Notes under the pieces: model-generated
What the model saw: the letters and a program-made list of their open reading frames with translations, nothing else
The model's database searches: none
Told to the model about the DNA's origin: nothing
In this document: positions 23,562 through 32,696 of the stretch, piece by piece
Numbering within the stretch: position 1 is the stretch's first letter
How the letters are laid out: every line of letters starts with the position of its first letter
From: Streptosporangiaceae bacterium
Lineage (GTDB): Bacteria; Actinomycetota; Actinomycetes; Streptosporangiales; Streptosporangiaceae
Assembly: GCA_025964695.1 (NCBI GenBank)
Contig: JAOPYK010000255.1
Coordinates: 1-64,000 of the forward strand
Direction: 5' to 3'
Length of the DNA: 64,000 bases
Position numbers and translations under genes: made by a program

Positions 23562-23790
23562 GCGCAGGGTGTGCCCACCGTCCACCGTGAGGAGCCGGCC
23601 CGTCGTCCAGGACGACTCGGGTCCGGCCATGAACCGAACCGCTTCGGCGATGTCGTCGACCTCACCGCTGCGGGCGATCGCCTGCCCGTCGAGGAAGGCC
23701 GCGTAGCGGATGCGTGTCCGCCAGGGTGTGCGGGCCCGTCCCGGCGGAATCGCAGGACGACAGGCCGAGCAGGACGGGCACCTTCGACAT
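23562..23790 (-). pseudogene. Short-chain dehydrogenase remnant
   Basis: The reverse strand encodes the C-terminus of an SDR: YAAFLDGQAIARSGEVDDIA, EAVRFMAGPESSWTTGRLLT, VDGGHTLR. The frame then runs on without a natural stop. An ATG at 23788-23790 opens a different frame (MSKVPVLLG) that could be the original N-terminus, so the Rossmann core was deleted. An AT-rich island at 23841 sits where its promoter would be. Confidence 0.6.
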
Positions 23791-23840
23791 CGCTGACCCT
23801 CACCTCTCGCCCGGGCCGACCTCGTCGGCCGACGCTCACG

Positions 23841-23859
23841 AGATACTGAATACTTATCT
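23841..23859. promoter_or_regulatory. AT-rich island upstream of SDR remnant
   Basis: AGATACTGAATACTTATCT has AGATA/TATCT ends and an AGTATTC core on the reverse strand. It overlaps the stop of the isochorismatase-like gene and probably served the now-broken SDR. Confidence 0.5.
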
Positions 23860-24522
23860 AGGTTGGTCCGTCCAGACGCCGACCAGGTCCCGAGTGGCCA
23901 CGATCGTCGCGACGAGCGACAGTGAGTTCTCGATGATCACGTCGGTGTACTCCGGCGGCACACCCGCGAGGGCATCCCGGACGAGCACGACCTCGTAACC
24001 GAGATTCACCGCGTCGAAGACCGCGTTGGGGATGGCCACGTTCGCGGAAACGCCGACCAGAACGACGGTACGGCAGCTTATGTTGCGCAGCAGAGCGTCG
24101 ACGTCGGTTCCGGCGATGGGCGAGAGCCCATGCAGGCGGGTCGACACCAGATCCGACGGATCAGGTGCGATCTCGTCGACCAGCTCGACCATCGGTGTAC
24201 CGACGGCCTGCTGGCGACCGCTTCGCTCTGTGGCGCGGAACAGCCGAGCGTTGCGACTGGCGCCCTTGCCGTCCAGGCGGCGCGCGGCGACGGCGTGGAG
24301 CACCTGCACGCCCGCCTCCCGTGCTGTGGAGACGAGCCGCCCGATGTTGTCGAGGGCGCCCGTCGACCGCGCCGCCTCGGCAAGCTCCGGGAACGTGCTC
24401 TCGGGCCCGACGACCCCACGCTGGCACTCCTGGGTCAGCAGTACGGTCGTCGCAGGCTCGACGAGCGCGGCCAGCTCGCGTCCTGCCGGGCCACGTCCGG
24501 TCTCGGTCCTGCTCTCGCCCAT
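23854..24522 (-). CDS. Isochorismatase-like hydrolase lacking the nucleophile Cys
   Basis: A 222-residue protein of the isochorismatase-like (cysteine hydrolase) fold: TVLLTQECQRGVVGPESTFP, LHAVAARRLDGKG, RLHGLSPIAGTDVDALLRN, VVLVGVSANVAIPNAVFDAV. In amidase members the last motif carries a Cys (usually N-V-C-V or D-V-C-V); here it is Ala. The N-terminal catalytic Asp position reads TQE. The core cis-peptide region V-G-V-S is kept. It may use isochorismatase-type acid chemistry or a different function. The ATG at 24522 has a G-rich leader. It is divergent from the LLM gene. Confidence 0.75.
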   Translation of the reverse strand: MGESRTETGRGPAGRELAALVEPATTVLLTQECQRGVVGPESTFPELAEAARSTGALDNIGRLVSTAREAGVQVLHAVAARRLDGKGASRNARLFRATERSGRQQAVGTPMVELVDEIAPDPSDLVSTRLHGLSPIAGTDVDALLRNISCRTVVLVGVSANVAIPNAVFDAVNLGYEVVLVRDALAGVPPEYTDVIIENSLSLVATIVATRDLVGVWTDQPR

Positions 24523-24543
24523 CCCCAGCCCCCCTAATTTCAA

Positions 24544-24563
24544 TGTTGTATATTTTCTATCAT
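24544..24563. promoter_or_regulatory. AT-rich island in divergent promoter
   Basis: TGTTGTATATTTTCTATCAT between the isochorismatase-like and LLM genes. It contains TTGTATATTTT, a variant of the regional core. Confidence 0.6.
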
Positions 24564-24604
24564 GCCCTTGTGCAGCCACCCTGGTTCGTAAGGAGAACTC
24601 CAGC

Positions 24605-25534
24605 GTGCGGTTCTCACTGCAGTTGCCCGTCGACCGCGCCGATCCCGGACGGGAGTTCCACACCCCTCACGGCATCGCCGAGATGGCGGCGGCCATCGAG
24701 CGAGCGGGATTCGACGCCTGCTGGGTGACCGACCATCCTGCCCCCACCGCGGAATGGCTCTCGACAGGCGGGCACCAGACACTCGACCCGTTCGTAGCGC
24801 TCTCCTTCGCGGCCGCCGCCACGACGACCCTGCGTCTTCACACCAACGCCTACATTCCGGCCTATCGCAGCCCGTTCGTCTCGGCCAAGGCCGCGGCCAC
24901 CCTTGACGTCCTGTCGGGCGGGCGGCTCATTCTCGGCGTCGCGGCCGGCTACCTCGAGGGTGAGTTCGATGCCCTCGGGGTACCGTTCAAAGGCCGTGGC
25001 CGTCTGCTCGACGATGCCATCCGGCTGATGAAGCTCGCCTGGCAAGGTGAGGAGATCCGCGAGGACGGCGCGGGATGGACCGCCTCGGGAAACGTCGTCC
25101 TGCCAGCACCTGTCTCGAAGCCGCACCCGCCGATCTGGATCGGCGGAAACTCCAGGGCGGCCATGCGCCGGGCGGTCGCACTGGGCGACGGCTGGATGCC
25201 TTTTCCCGCACCTCGGCGGCTGGCCGCGGCCGTCGGCACTGAGGCCATCGGCGGAATGGACGACCTGCGGAGGAAGCTGCGAGATCTCGCGGAGTTGAGC
25301 GCCGCGGAGCGCCGGGACCGTCCTCTGGACATCAACTTCCAGTCGTTCACCCACCCCCATGGGAAGGACCGGTTCGACCCGCGGCGGTTCGCCGAGGAGG
25401 TCGCGGAACTCGCCGAGATAGGCGTCACCTGGATGTCGGTTCATCTGCCAGCACCGTCGCGTGCGGCGTTCCTCGACAACGTCGCCCGGTTCGGCGACCA
25501 GGCGCTCGCCGTCGCGAACGGGAAGAAGCAATGA
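24605..25534 (+). CDS. LLM-class flavin/F420-dependent oxidoreductase
   Basis: A 309-residue luciferase-like TIM-barrel protein: FDACWVTDHPAP, LRLHTNAYIPAYRSPF, LDVLSGGRLILGVAAGYLEG, PPIWIGGNSRAAMRRAVALG, DGWMPFPA. This subgroup contains F420- or FMN-dependent dehydrogenases and monooxygenases. The GTG at 24605 follows AAGGAG. It is divergent from the isochorismatase-like gene and just ahead of the ABC importer. An oxidative or reductive ring step is possible; the cofactor cannot be decided. Confidence 0.85.
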   Translation: MRFSLQLPVDRADPGREFHTPHGIAEMAAAIERAGFDACWVTDHPAPTAEWLSTGGHQTLDPFVALSFAAAATTTLRLHTNAYIPAYRSPFVSAKAAATLDVLSGGRLILGVAAGYLEGEFDALGVPFKGRGRLLDDAIRLMKLAWQGEEIREDGAGWTASGNVVLPAPVSKPHPPIWIGGNSRAAMRRAVALGDGWMPFPAPRRLAAAVGTEAIGGMDDLRRKLRDLAELSAAERRDRPLDINFQSFTHPHGKDRFDPRRFAEEVAELAEIGVTWMSVHLPAPSRAAFLDNVARFGDQALAVANGKKQ

Positions 25535-25723
25535 GCGGCTCGCCCGGTCCCAGCTGATCTCCGGAAGGTGCCAGCCGAGTAGAAGGGCGTTACATCGACC
25601 GTCGCCCGTGAGCCGGCGCACGAATCCAGAGACCCACAAGCTCCCCGCTAGAGCCCCGCCTAGCAGGGTCTTCACTCCTGAAGCATCATTACCGACATGT
25701 TACTCGACCTCTTGCCTTCTTCG

Positions 25724-25740
25724 CATATTAGATACATTCT
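25724..25740. promoter_or_regulatory. AT-rich island before livG-like gene
   Basis: The reverse strand reads AATGTATCTAATATG, one of the best matches to the regional TGTATNNAATA core, about 25 bp upstream of the ATPase start. Confidence 0.65.
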
Positions 25741-25763
25741 GGCCGGGATCCCGGAAGACGAGG

Positions 25764-26558
25764 ATGACCAGGATGAACCAGTTGGAAGAGCAGCCGTCGG
25801 ACACGGCGCTGCTTCGTGTAGACGGAATCGGCAAGCGCTTCGGTGGTGTGGTGGCGCTCGACAAGGTCGATCTCGCAGTCGCTCCTGGTGAGATCTGCGG
25901 TGTGATCGGCCCCAACGGCGCCGGCAAGACGACGTTGTTCGACGTCATCTCCGGCATCACCCCGCCCAGTCAGGGGCGTGTGATCATCGATGGCACGGAC
26001 GTGACCTCGATGTCATCAACGCACCGAGCACGGCGAGGGCTTCGCCGGACCTTCCAGCGCGTGCAGACTTATGGCTGGCTCACGGTCGAGGACAACATCC
26101 TGTGCGCCATGGAGTGGCGCGGCGGTGGCGGTGGACTGCTCGGTGACCTGGTGGGCCTGCGCTCACGTAGGCGGATCGAGCTGAAGCGCCGAGAGCGAGT
26201 CGCAGAGGTGCTCGAATGGTGCGGCCTCCAGGACGTCCGGACATCCCTCGCCGGGTCGCTCCCGCTCGGCCGGGCCCGAGTCCTCGAACTGGCGAGGGCC
26301 GTTGCCGACCGTCCCTCGCTTCTTCTCCTCGATGAGCCGGCTTCGGGTCTGGACCAGGGTGAGGCCGAGCGATTCGGCGAGCTCATCACCAGGCTGTGCG
26401 GCGAGGGATGCGCGCTACTCCTGGTCGAGCACAACGTTGGTTTCGTCATGCGCATGTGCGACCGCGTCATCGTCCTGAATCTCGGCGCGGTGCTGGCCGA
26501 GGGCCTGCCCGCCGAGATCCGGGAGGACAGAGCCGTCCGCGATGCCTATCTGGGCTGA
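25764..26558 (+). CDS. Branched-chain-type ABC transporter ATPase (LivG-like)
   Basis: A 264-residue ATPase: Walker A GPNGAGKTT, a LivG-type FQRVQTYGWLTVEDN Q-loop, a degenerate signature LPLGRARVLELARAVA (LSGGQ replaced by LPLGR), Walker B LLLLDEPASGL and H-loop VEHNVGFVM. The ATG at 25764 follows GGAAGACGAGG; an ATG 9 bp later is possible. It lies 51 bp before the fused permease-ATPase gene and forms the importer with it. The altered signature may affect ATPase activity at one site. Confidence 0.88.
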   Translation: MTRMNQLEEQPSDTALLRVDGIGKRFGGVVALDKVDLAVAPGEICGVIGPNGAGKTTLFDVISGITPPSQGRVIIDGTDVTSMSSTHRARRGLRRTFQRVQTYGWLTVEDNILCAMEWRGGGGGLLGDLVGLRSRRRIELKRRERVAEVLEWCGLQDVRTSLAGSLPLGRARVLELARAVADRPSLLLLDEPASGLDQGEAERFGELITRLCGEGCALLLVEHNVGFVMRMCDRVIVLNLGAVLAEGLPAEIREDRAVRDAYLG

Positions 26559-26609
26559 CTGCTTCAGCCACTGTACGACTCGGACAGATCGGGCCATCGA
26601 GGAGAACCG

Positions 26610-29345
26610 ATGACAGAACTAATCAACCTGGTGGTCAGCGGGCTGGTCACCGGGGCGCTGTACGCGATGCTCGCGTCGGCGTTGACGCTCACCTACACGA
26701 CGTCCGGCATGTTCAACTTCGGACAGGGCGGCGTGGCGTTCGCCACCGCCTACCTGTTCTTCCAGCTCAACACCGGCCAGCATGTTCCGGCGGTGCCTGC
26801 CGCCGCGGTGTCCATCCTGCTGTTCGCTCCGCTTCTCGGCTGGGTTCTGCACCGCTTCCTCTTCCGGGGTCTCCGTGAGGCGCCGATCGCCGCTCGGCTG
26901 GTCGCGACCCTTGGGCTGCTCATCGTCTTGCCGGCCGCCACCCTCGGCCTGGTCGACCTGCTCAAGGCGTCTCTGGGCTGGAAGCTTCCCTCGACCGAGA
27001 TGGTCTTCGGTACCCCCGGCCTGGGGCCGAACCCACCTGAGATATGGCGCCCCTCCGAAGGTCTCACGATCAACTCCAACCAGGTCGCCATGCTGATCGC
27101 CGGCGTCCTGTGCGCCGGCGGACTCTGGTTCATCGTGAGACACACCCGCCTCGGGCTGGAGATGCGGGCGGCCGTGAGCAGACCTGGCCTGGCAGCACTG
27201 AGAGGCGTCGATCCGGACCGGTCATCGGCGGTGTCCTGGATCATCTCCTGCGTCATCGCAGGCCTGTCCGGGGTTCTGCTGGCGCCGCTGTTCACTCTCG
27301 CCCCGGCGAGCTACAACGTGCTGATCTTCGTGGCGATCCCCGCCGTCGTGCTCGGGCGGATGCGTTCGATCCCCATCGTCTTCACCGGGGCGCTCGGGCT
27401 GGGGGTCGTGCAGAATCTCGTGGCCGGCTACACCGATCTCGCGAGCACGATCTCGGGCTTCACGACCGCGGTGCCGTTCATCATCTTGTTCGGCCTGCTG
27501 TTCTTCTTCGGTGGTGAGCGGGGTCGGCGGGCCGGCACGATGGCCGAGGAGCGGCCGCCGATGGACCATCTCGCGGGGGTCTCCCCGCTGCGCAGGCGCC
27601 TGCCCTGGGCCGTCACGGTCCTGCTGATGGCGATCTTCGTACTCTTCTTCGCCAGCGACTTCTGGTCGGGACTGATGGCGCGCGGCCTGGCCGCCACGCT
27701 GGTGATGCTGTCTTTCACCGTGGTCACCGGAATCGGCGGCATGGTCAGCCTGGCCCAGTCGACGTTCGTCATCACGGGCGGGTTCACGACAGGAATCCTC
27801 ATGAGCCACGGATGGCCCTTCGTACCCGCGGCCATCGCCGCCACGCTGGCCGCCGCGCTGGTCGGACTCATCGTGGCGCTGCCCACGGGCCGGCTGGGGG
27901 GCCTTCCACTGGCCCTGGCGACGCTGGCACTCGCCTATCTCGGCGAGAACCTCATCTTCCAGATCGACGGAGTCTCCAACGGGTCGGACGGGTGGACGGT
28001 GCCGCGGCCGGTGCTCGGCCCGATCGACACCGGTGATACGCGCGTGCTCTTCGTCGTCCTGCTCGCCCTGGTGGGCCTGGTCATGCTCCTGATCCGCAAT
28101 CTGGTCGGCTCGGCCTCAGGACGCGCCATGCTGGCGGTGCGCTCGACCGAGCCGGGTGCGATGACGATGGGCGTGGCCGCCGGCCGCGTCAAGCTGGCCG
28201 TATTCGCCATATCGGCGGCGATCGCGGGCTTCGGCGGGGTCATGCTGTCGACGGTGTCCGGGCGGATCACCAACCTCGACTATCCGGTCCTCCTCGGACT
28301 CGTCTGGCTGGCGACCGCGGTCACCTTCGGGATCCGGAGGCCTGCGGGGGCATTCCTTGCCGGCATGGGATCTGCCGTTCTCCCGCAGCTCCTGGCGCCG
28401 GTGACCGGCTCACCGTATGTCCTCCAGATTCTCTTCGGACTCGGTGCGATCAACTTGGCGAAGAACTCCGACGGCCTCCTGGCAATGATGGCGGAGGGCC
28501 GACTGCGCAAGAGGCACCGCCGCGAGCAGCGTCCCGATGAGGGTGCGCGGGCCCGGGTCTCGGAACCCGTACGTCCGCTGACCGACGACCTGGCCGGGGA
28601 CGAACCCGGCGTGGCCCTGCGCCTCAGCGCGGTACGGGCCGGCTACGGCGGGGTGGAGGTACTTCACGGCGTCGATCTGGTCGTTCCCCGGGGAGCAGCG
28701 GTCGGGTTGCTGGGCGGGAACGGCGCCGGCAAGACCACCCTGTGCTCCGTCGTCGGGGGCCTGGTGCCCGTGACCGGGGGGCGGGTCGAGGTCGGCGGCG
28801 TCGACGTGACACACCAGGCTTCGCACCTGCGCAGCAGCAAGCTGTTCCTCGCGCCCGAGGGACGGGGGATCTTCCCCGATCTCACCGTGGAGGAGAACCT
28901 GAGCATATGGCTCCGCGGCGACGCTGAGCGTACCGCCGCCTACGACGCCTTCCCCGTGCTCGGCACCCGCCGGCGACAGCCGGCCGGGGCGCTGTCCGGC
29001 GGGGAGCAGCAGATGCTCTCTCTGGCACCCGCTCTGGTCCATCCCCCGGACCTGCTCGTCGCCGACGAGCCGTCGCTGGGTCTCGCCCCGGTCATCGTCG
29101 ACCGCATATTCGAGGCATTGCGCGACCTGCACCAACGCGGCACCGCGCTGCTCATCGCCGAGGAGAAGACCCGGGACGTCCTGGCCCTGGCGGACCACGT
29201 GGTGTCCATCTCGGTCGGCAGCGTGAACTGGGCCGGTCCGACTGCGGACACCAGCGAGGACCTGCTGGCTCAGGCGTACCTCGGCTTCGCGCCGACCGAC
29301 GCCCACAGTGAAGGGCCCGTACCGTCGCCGCAGCAGAGCGCCTGA
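26610..29345 (+). CDS. Fused LivH-LivM-LivF permease-permease-ATPase
   Basis: A 911-residue single polypeptide. Residues 1-300 are a LivH-type permease (LVVSGLVTGALYAMLASALT, MFNFGQGGVAFA). Residues 325-630 are a LivM-type permease (MVSLAQSTFVITGGFTTG, AYLGENLIFQIDG, GAINLAKNSDGLL). After a charged linker (about 635-660), residues 670-895 are a LivF-type ATPase with Walker A GGNGAGKTT, LSGGEQQMLSLA and DEPSLGLAP. The frame is open throughout with no internal start needed. Normally these are three genes. The ATG at 26610 has GGAG upstream. The usual H-loop His is replaced in LLIAEEKTRDV. Confidence 0.9.
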   Translation: MTELINLVVSGLVTGALYAMLASALTLTYTTSGMFNFGQGGVAFATAYLFFQLNTGQHVPAVPAAAVSILLFAPLLGWVLHRFLFRGLREAPIAARLVATLGLLIVLPAATLGLVDLLKASLGWKLPSTEMVFGTPGLGPNPPEIWRPSEGLTINSNQVAMLIAGVLCAGGLWFIVRHTRLGLEMRAAVSRPGLAALRGVDPDRSSAVSWIISCVIAGLSGVLLAPLFTLAPASYNVLIFVAIPAVVLGRMRSIPIVFTGALGLGVVQNLVAGYTDLASTISGFTTAVPFIILFGLLFFFGGERGRRAGTMAEERPPMDHLAGVSPLRRRLPWAVTVLLMAIFVLFFASDFWSGLMARGLAATLVMLSFTVVTGIGGMVSLAQSTFVITGGFTTGILMSHGWPFVPAAIAATLAAALVGLIVALPTGRLGGLPLALATLALAYLGENLIFQIDGVSNGSDGWTVPRPVLGPIDTGDTRVLFVVLLALVGLVMLLIRNLVGSASGRAMLAVRSTEPGAMTMGVAAGRVKLAVFAISAAIAGFGGVMLSTVSGRITNLDYPVLLGLVWLATAVTFGIRRPAGAFLAGMGSAVLPQLLAPVTGSPYVLQILFGLGAINLAKNSDGLLAMMAEGRLRKRHRREQRPDEGARARVSEPVRPLTDDLAGDEPGVALRLSAVRAGYGGVEVLHGVDLVVPRGAAVGLLGGNGAGKTTLCSVVGGLVPVTGGRVEVGGVDVTHQASHLRSSKLFLAPEGRGIFPDLTVEENLSIWLRGDAERTAAYDAFPVLGTRRRQPAGALSGGEQQMLSLAPALVHPPDLLVADEPSLGLAPVIVDRIFEALRDLHQRGTALLIAEEKTRDVLALADHVVSISVGSVNWAGPTADTSEDLLAQAYLGFAPTDAHSEGPVPSPQQSA

Positions 29346-29734
29346 AATCCAGGGACCGGGCACCCGCATCCCCTGGGACCGGCCCAGCGACACGGTAACG
29401 ATCGGGAACACGTCTTCCACCAGCCCTTGCATCCTTCGTCTATTAAATACATTATTAAGCTACCTCTTCCTGAGAGTGACGGTGATCACACCGGACGTTC
29501 TCAGGGAGGAGGTCGCGACACGCGTTCCGCGACTGTGGTCGGCCGACCGGCAGGACGTGGCGTGCAGTCGGTGAGGTCGCAGTTCTTGCTCCGCCATGAC
29601 CGGGTGGGCTGGCATACAGCGTCCGACAACGTCTCGGGGATCAATCTCAGAGCGGCCTGGCCTGCGGCTGGGCGCCCCTTTTGCGTCCCAAGCGCACGGA
29701 GCAGGCCGCTCCATCCACTAACGGAGGTCAATCT
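29346..29734. promoter_or_regulatory. 389-bp promoter region with AT-rich island
   Basis: It separates the fused transporter from its binding protein. The island at 29439-29459 reads AATGTATTTAATAGA on the reverse strand, a close match to the regional core. No gene is recognised, so the binding protein probably has its own promoter. Confidence 0.6.
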
Positions 29735-31078
29735 GTGCGTTCAAGGAATGTGATCGCCCTCTGCGCGGCCCTGCTCATACCGCTCAGCGCGTGCAGCAGT
29801 GCCGGTGGAGGCGGGAAGAGCGGAACCAGTGCCGCGTCGCCCGCGTCGGCCGTGGCGGCGGCGGCCAAGCCCGGGCCCGACAACAACTGGAGCACCGGCG
29901 GGCTGACCGTCAACGCCTCCAGCCTCAAATGCGCGACCCCGGCACCAGATCCTCATCGGGGCATTACCGCCACATCGATCAAGATCGGCGGCCTCGGCTA
30001 CCTGACCAGCCCCACCGGCTCGAGTATGGCCGGTTCGGATGTCGGCGCCAAGGTCCGTTTCCAGCGGGCCAATGACGAGGGCGGAGTCTACGGTCGCAAG
30101 ATCGACTTCATCGGCATGCTCGACGACGGCGCGGACCCGGCCCGCAATGGTGAGCAGGCAAAGGTGCTCGCCGAGCGAGACCAGGTCTTCGCCGTGGCGC
30201 CGTTGATGTCGAGTTACCCCAACTATCTCGACACCTTCTGCAAGCAGGTCGTGCCGTTCTTCGGCTGGGGCTTCAACACCGGCTTCTGCGGCAACACGCT
30301 CGGTTTCGGCATCACCGGTTGCCAGCTGTCCACGGCCAGCTTCACGAACGGCGGAATGGGTGCGGCGGCGTCCCAGCTGTTCGGCGGAGGCATCCAGGGC
30401 AAGACAATAGCCATCGTCGGAGAGGACAATGCCTCGGCTCAGCTCGGTGTGCAGCGCTTTGTGAGCGCTTACAAGGCGGCCGGAATGAAGGTCGTCTACC
30501 AGTCGAACAACATCTCCAGTAGCCAGGGAATCACCGATCCGACGCCACTCGTCCAGGCGATCATGAAGGTCAACCCGGATCTGGTCCTCCACGTGGAGTC
30601 GACGGCCAACGCCATCAAGCTGACCGGTGCGCTCAACGCCGCCGGCTATAAGGGCGCGCAGGAGAACGCGGTGGGCTACGACCCGCGGCTGACAAAGCTA
30701 CCGGCGCTGAACGGTTCCTACACCGTCCTGCAGTGGGCTCCCGCAGAGAGTGACGTCGCCGCTGTCAAGCAGCTGGTGGCCGACTTCCAGAAGTACGCCC
30801 CTGGTCAGCTCTTGAGCCTGCCGGCGATGGCCGGTTACTGGTCCGCCGCCATGCTGCTCAACGGGCTGAAGGCGACCGGCAAGGATCTGACCGTGGGCTC
30901 CTTCCTCAACACGCTCAACAGCGGTACCTGGAAGAACTATGTTCCCGGAGCCCTACCGGAGACCCAGTGGCCCTTCAACCACACCTACCCGGCGCCCTGC
31001 TTCAGCATCGCGCAGCTGAAGGCCGGGAAATACCAGGCGGTCGGCAAGCTGGCCTGCGGCGGACTGGTCGCCGGCTGA
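29735..31078 (+). CDS. Periplasmic-binding-type lipoprotein of the ABC importer
   Basis: A 447-residue type I solute-binding protein of the LivJ/urea/amide class. It has a short signal with lipobox LIPLSACSS (Cys about 19), then a Gly/Ser/Ala-rich linker (GGGGKSGTSAASPAS) that would lie outside the membrane. The domain includes ITATSIKIGGLGYLTSPTGS, GGVYGRKIDFIGMLDDGADP, KTIAIVGEDNASAQLGVQRF and VNPDLVLHVESTANAIKL. The GTG at 29735 follows CGGAGG. Several Cys (FCKQ, GFCGNT, GCQLS, PCFS) could form disulfides. It delivers substrate to the LivG-like and fused LivHMF proteins. The family takes aromatic and cyclic carboxylates as well as amino acids. Confidence 0.88.
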   Translation: MRSRNVIALCAALLIPLSACSSAGGGGKSGTSAASPASAVAAAAKPGPDNNWSTGGLTVNASSLKCATPAPDPHRGITATSIKIGGLGYLTSPTGSSMAGSDVGAKVRFQRANDEGGVYGRKIDFIGMLDDGADPARNGEQAKVLAERDQVFAVAPLMSSYPNYLDTFCKQVVPFFGWGFNTGFCGNTLGFGITGCQLSTASFTNGGMGAAASQLFGGGIQGKTIAIVGEDNASAQLGVQRFVSAYKAAGMKVVYQSNNISSSQGITDPTPLVQAIMKVNPDLVLHVESTANAIKLTGALNAAGYKGAQENAVGYDPRLTKLPALNGSYTVLQWAPAESDVAAVKQLVADFQKYAPGQLLSLPAMAGYWSAAMLLNGLKATGKDLTVGSFLNTLNSGTWKNYVPGALPETQWPFNHTYPAPCFSIAQLKAGKYQAVGKLACGGLVAG

Positions 31079-31122
31079 CCACCACCGTCCAGGGGGCACC
31101 GAGCCGGTGACCCACCCTGATC

Positions 31123-31165
31123 GAAGTGGCCCGCGCAGGCAGGTGTCGCCCGCGCGGGCCACTTC
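31123..31165 (+). terminator. Hairpin terminator after binding protein
   Basis: A perfect 14-bp stem (GAAGTGGCCCGCGC with its complement) around a 15-nt loop, 45 bp after the stop at 31078. The downstream gene is convergent. Confidence 0.75.
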
Positions 31166-31406
31166 TGGTATCGGCCCTACCAACCTGGCCTTCCCGGCGA
31201 CCACCCTTGGGGCCTTGCCTGCGTCGTCGCCGGGCAGCGCCATCAAGGACCCGAGAAACGGGCCCGCATGGCCGCCCAGCAGGCCAGCCTGCGGCCCGGC
31301 TCGCCTACGACGACGCCATCGACGCTCGCCGGTGTCCGGCACCCGCTCGCGGGTACCGGGCACCCGTGAGGGGACCGACCATGGCAGGGACGGCGTGGGA
31401 AGCGGC
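31166..31406. other. Non-coding gap with second hairpin
   Basis: The gap between convergent genes. A hairpin at 31336-31359 (CCGGCACCCGC/GCGGGTACCGG, one G-T pair) could terminate the acyl-CoA dehydrogenase transcript coming from the right. No gene is recognised. Confidence 0.55.
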
Positions 31407-32597
31407 TCAGAGCCGGTAGTCCTCCAGCAGCCTGCGACCGATGACCATCTTCTGGATGTCGGCCGTGCCCTCACCGATCAGCAGCATCGGGGCCTCCCGG
31501 TAGAGCCGCTCGATCTCGTACTCCTTGGAGTATCCGTAGCCGCCGTGGATACGGAAGGAGTCCTCGACGACCTCCTTGCAGTACTCGCTGGCGAGGTACT
31601 TGGCCATCCCGGCCTCGAGGTCGTTGCGCTCACCGGAGTCCTTGCGTCGCGCGGCCATCACCACCATCTGGTGCGCCGCCTCGACCTTGGTGGCCATCTC
31701 GGCCAGCCGGAACTGCACGGCCTGATGGTCGGCGATGCGCTTGCCGAACGTCTCGCGCTGCTGAGCGTAGGCGATGGCCAGCTCGAACGCCCGCCGGGCC
31801 ACGCCGCAGCCGCGGGCGGCCACATTGACCCGCCCGACCTCGATGCCGTCCATCATCTGGTAGAAGCCGCGGCCCGGCTCACCGCCGAGAACCCGGTCGG
31901 CCGGCAACCGGTAGGAGTCGAAGAGCAGCTCGGTGGTGTCGACACCCTTGTAGCCCATCTTCTCGATCTTCCCGGGGATGGTGAGGCCGGGAGCGACCTC
32001 CCCGAAGCCAGGCTCCTTCTCGATCAGGAACGTCGTCATGTTGCGGTAGACCGAGTCAGCTCCCTGGTCCGTACGGCACAGCACGGCCACCAGGTTCGCC
32101 GAGCCGCCGTTGGTCAGCCACATCTTCTGGCCGTCGATGACGTAGGAATCCCCGTCGAGCCTGGCCTTGGTCCGGATGGCGGACACGTCCGAGCCGCAGC
32201 CCGGCTCGGACATGGAGAAGGCACCGCGCAGCTCGCCGGTGGCCAATCGCGGCAGCAGCCGCGCCTTCTGCTCGACCGTGCCGTGCTGGCGCACCATGTA
32301 CGCCACGATGAAGTGGGTGTTGATGATGCCCGAGACGCTCATCCAGCCCCGGGACAGCTCCTCCACGGCCAAGGCGTAGGTCAACAGCGACTCGCCGAGC
32401 CCGCCGTACTCCTCGGGAATCATCAACCCGAAGACACCGAGCTTCTTCAGCCCTTCGACGATCTCCTGCGGATAGGTGTCGGCGTGCTCCAGCTCCGTCG
32501 CGACGGGCAGGATCTCCCGGTCGACGAAGTGACGGACCGCACCAAGGATCTCCTGCTGCACATCGGTCAGACCTTCGGTTCGCGCCAGGCGCCCCAT
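31407..32597 (-). CDS. Acyl-CoA dehydrogenase
   Basis: A 396-residue FAD acyl-CoA dehydrogenase: PEEYGGLGESLLTYALAVEE, AFSMSEPGCGSDVSAIRT, KMWLTNGGSANLVAVL, QTFGKRI-like QRETFGKRIADHQAV, and the C-terminal LLIGEGTADIQKMVIGR with Glu at the usual catalytic-base site. The N-terminal helix, flavin sites and length fit homotetrameric enzymes. The ATG at 32597 has GAGGAGGAATT upstream. The island at 32624 lies in its promoter. Confidence 0.9.
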   Translation of the reverse strand: MGRLARTEGLTDVQQEILGAVRHFVDREILPVATELEHADTYPQEIVEGLKKLGVFGLMIPEEYGGLGESLLTYALAVEELSRGWMSVSGIINTHFIVAYMVRQHGTVEQKARLLPRLATGELRGAFSMSEPGCGSDVSAIRTKARLDGDSYVIDGQKMWLTNGGSANLVAVLCRTDQGADSVYRNMTTFLIEKEPGFGEVAPGLTIPGKIEKMGYKGVDTTELLFDSYRLPADRVLGGEPGRGFYQMMDGIEVGRVNVAARGCGVARRAFELAIAYAQQRETFGKRIADHQAVQFRLAEMATKVEAAHQMVVMAARRKDSGERNDLEAGMAKYLASEYCKEVVEDSFRIHGGYGYSKEYEIERLYREAPMLLIGEGTADIQKMVIGRRLLEDYRL

Positions 32598-32623
32598 CAA
32601 TTCCTCCTCATTCGGGCAGCAAC

Positions 32624-32644
32624 TAGCATATTTTATACATATCA
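32624..32644. promoter_or_regulatory. AT-rich island before acyl-CoA dehydrogenase
   Basis: The reverse strand contains ATATGTATAAAATATGC, a strong match to the regional TGTATNNAATA core, 27 bp upstream of the start. Confidence 0.65.
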
Positions 32645-32696
32645 ATGACCGTTCCGGTCATCCGCACGGAGAGGGACGGGTCGGATAACCCACCCC

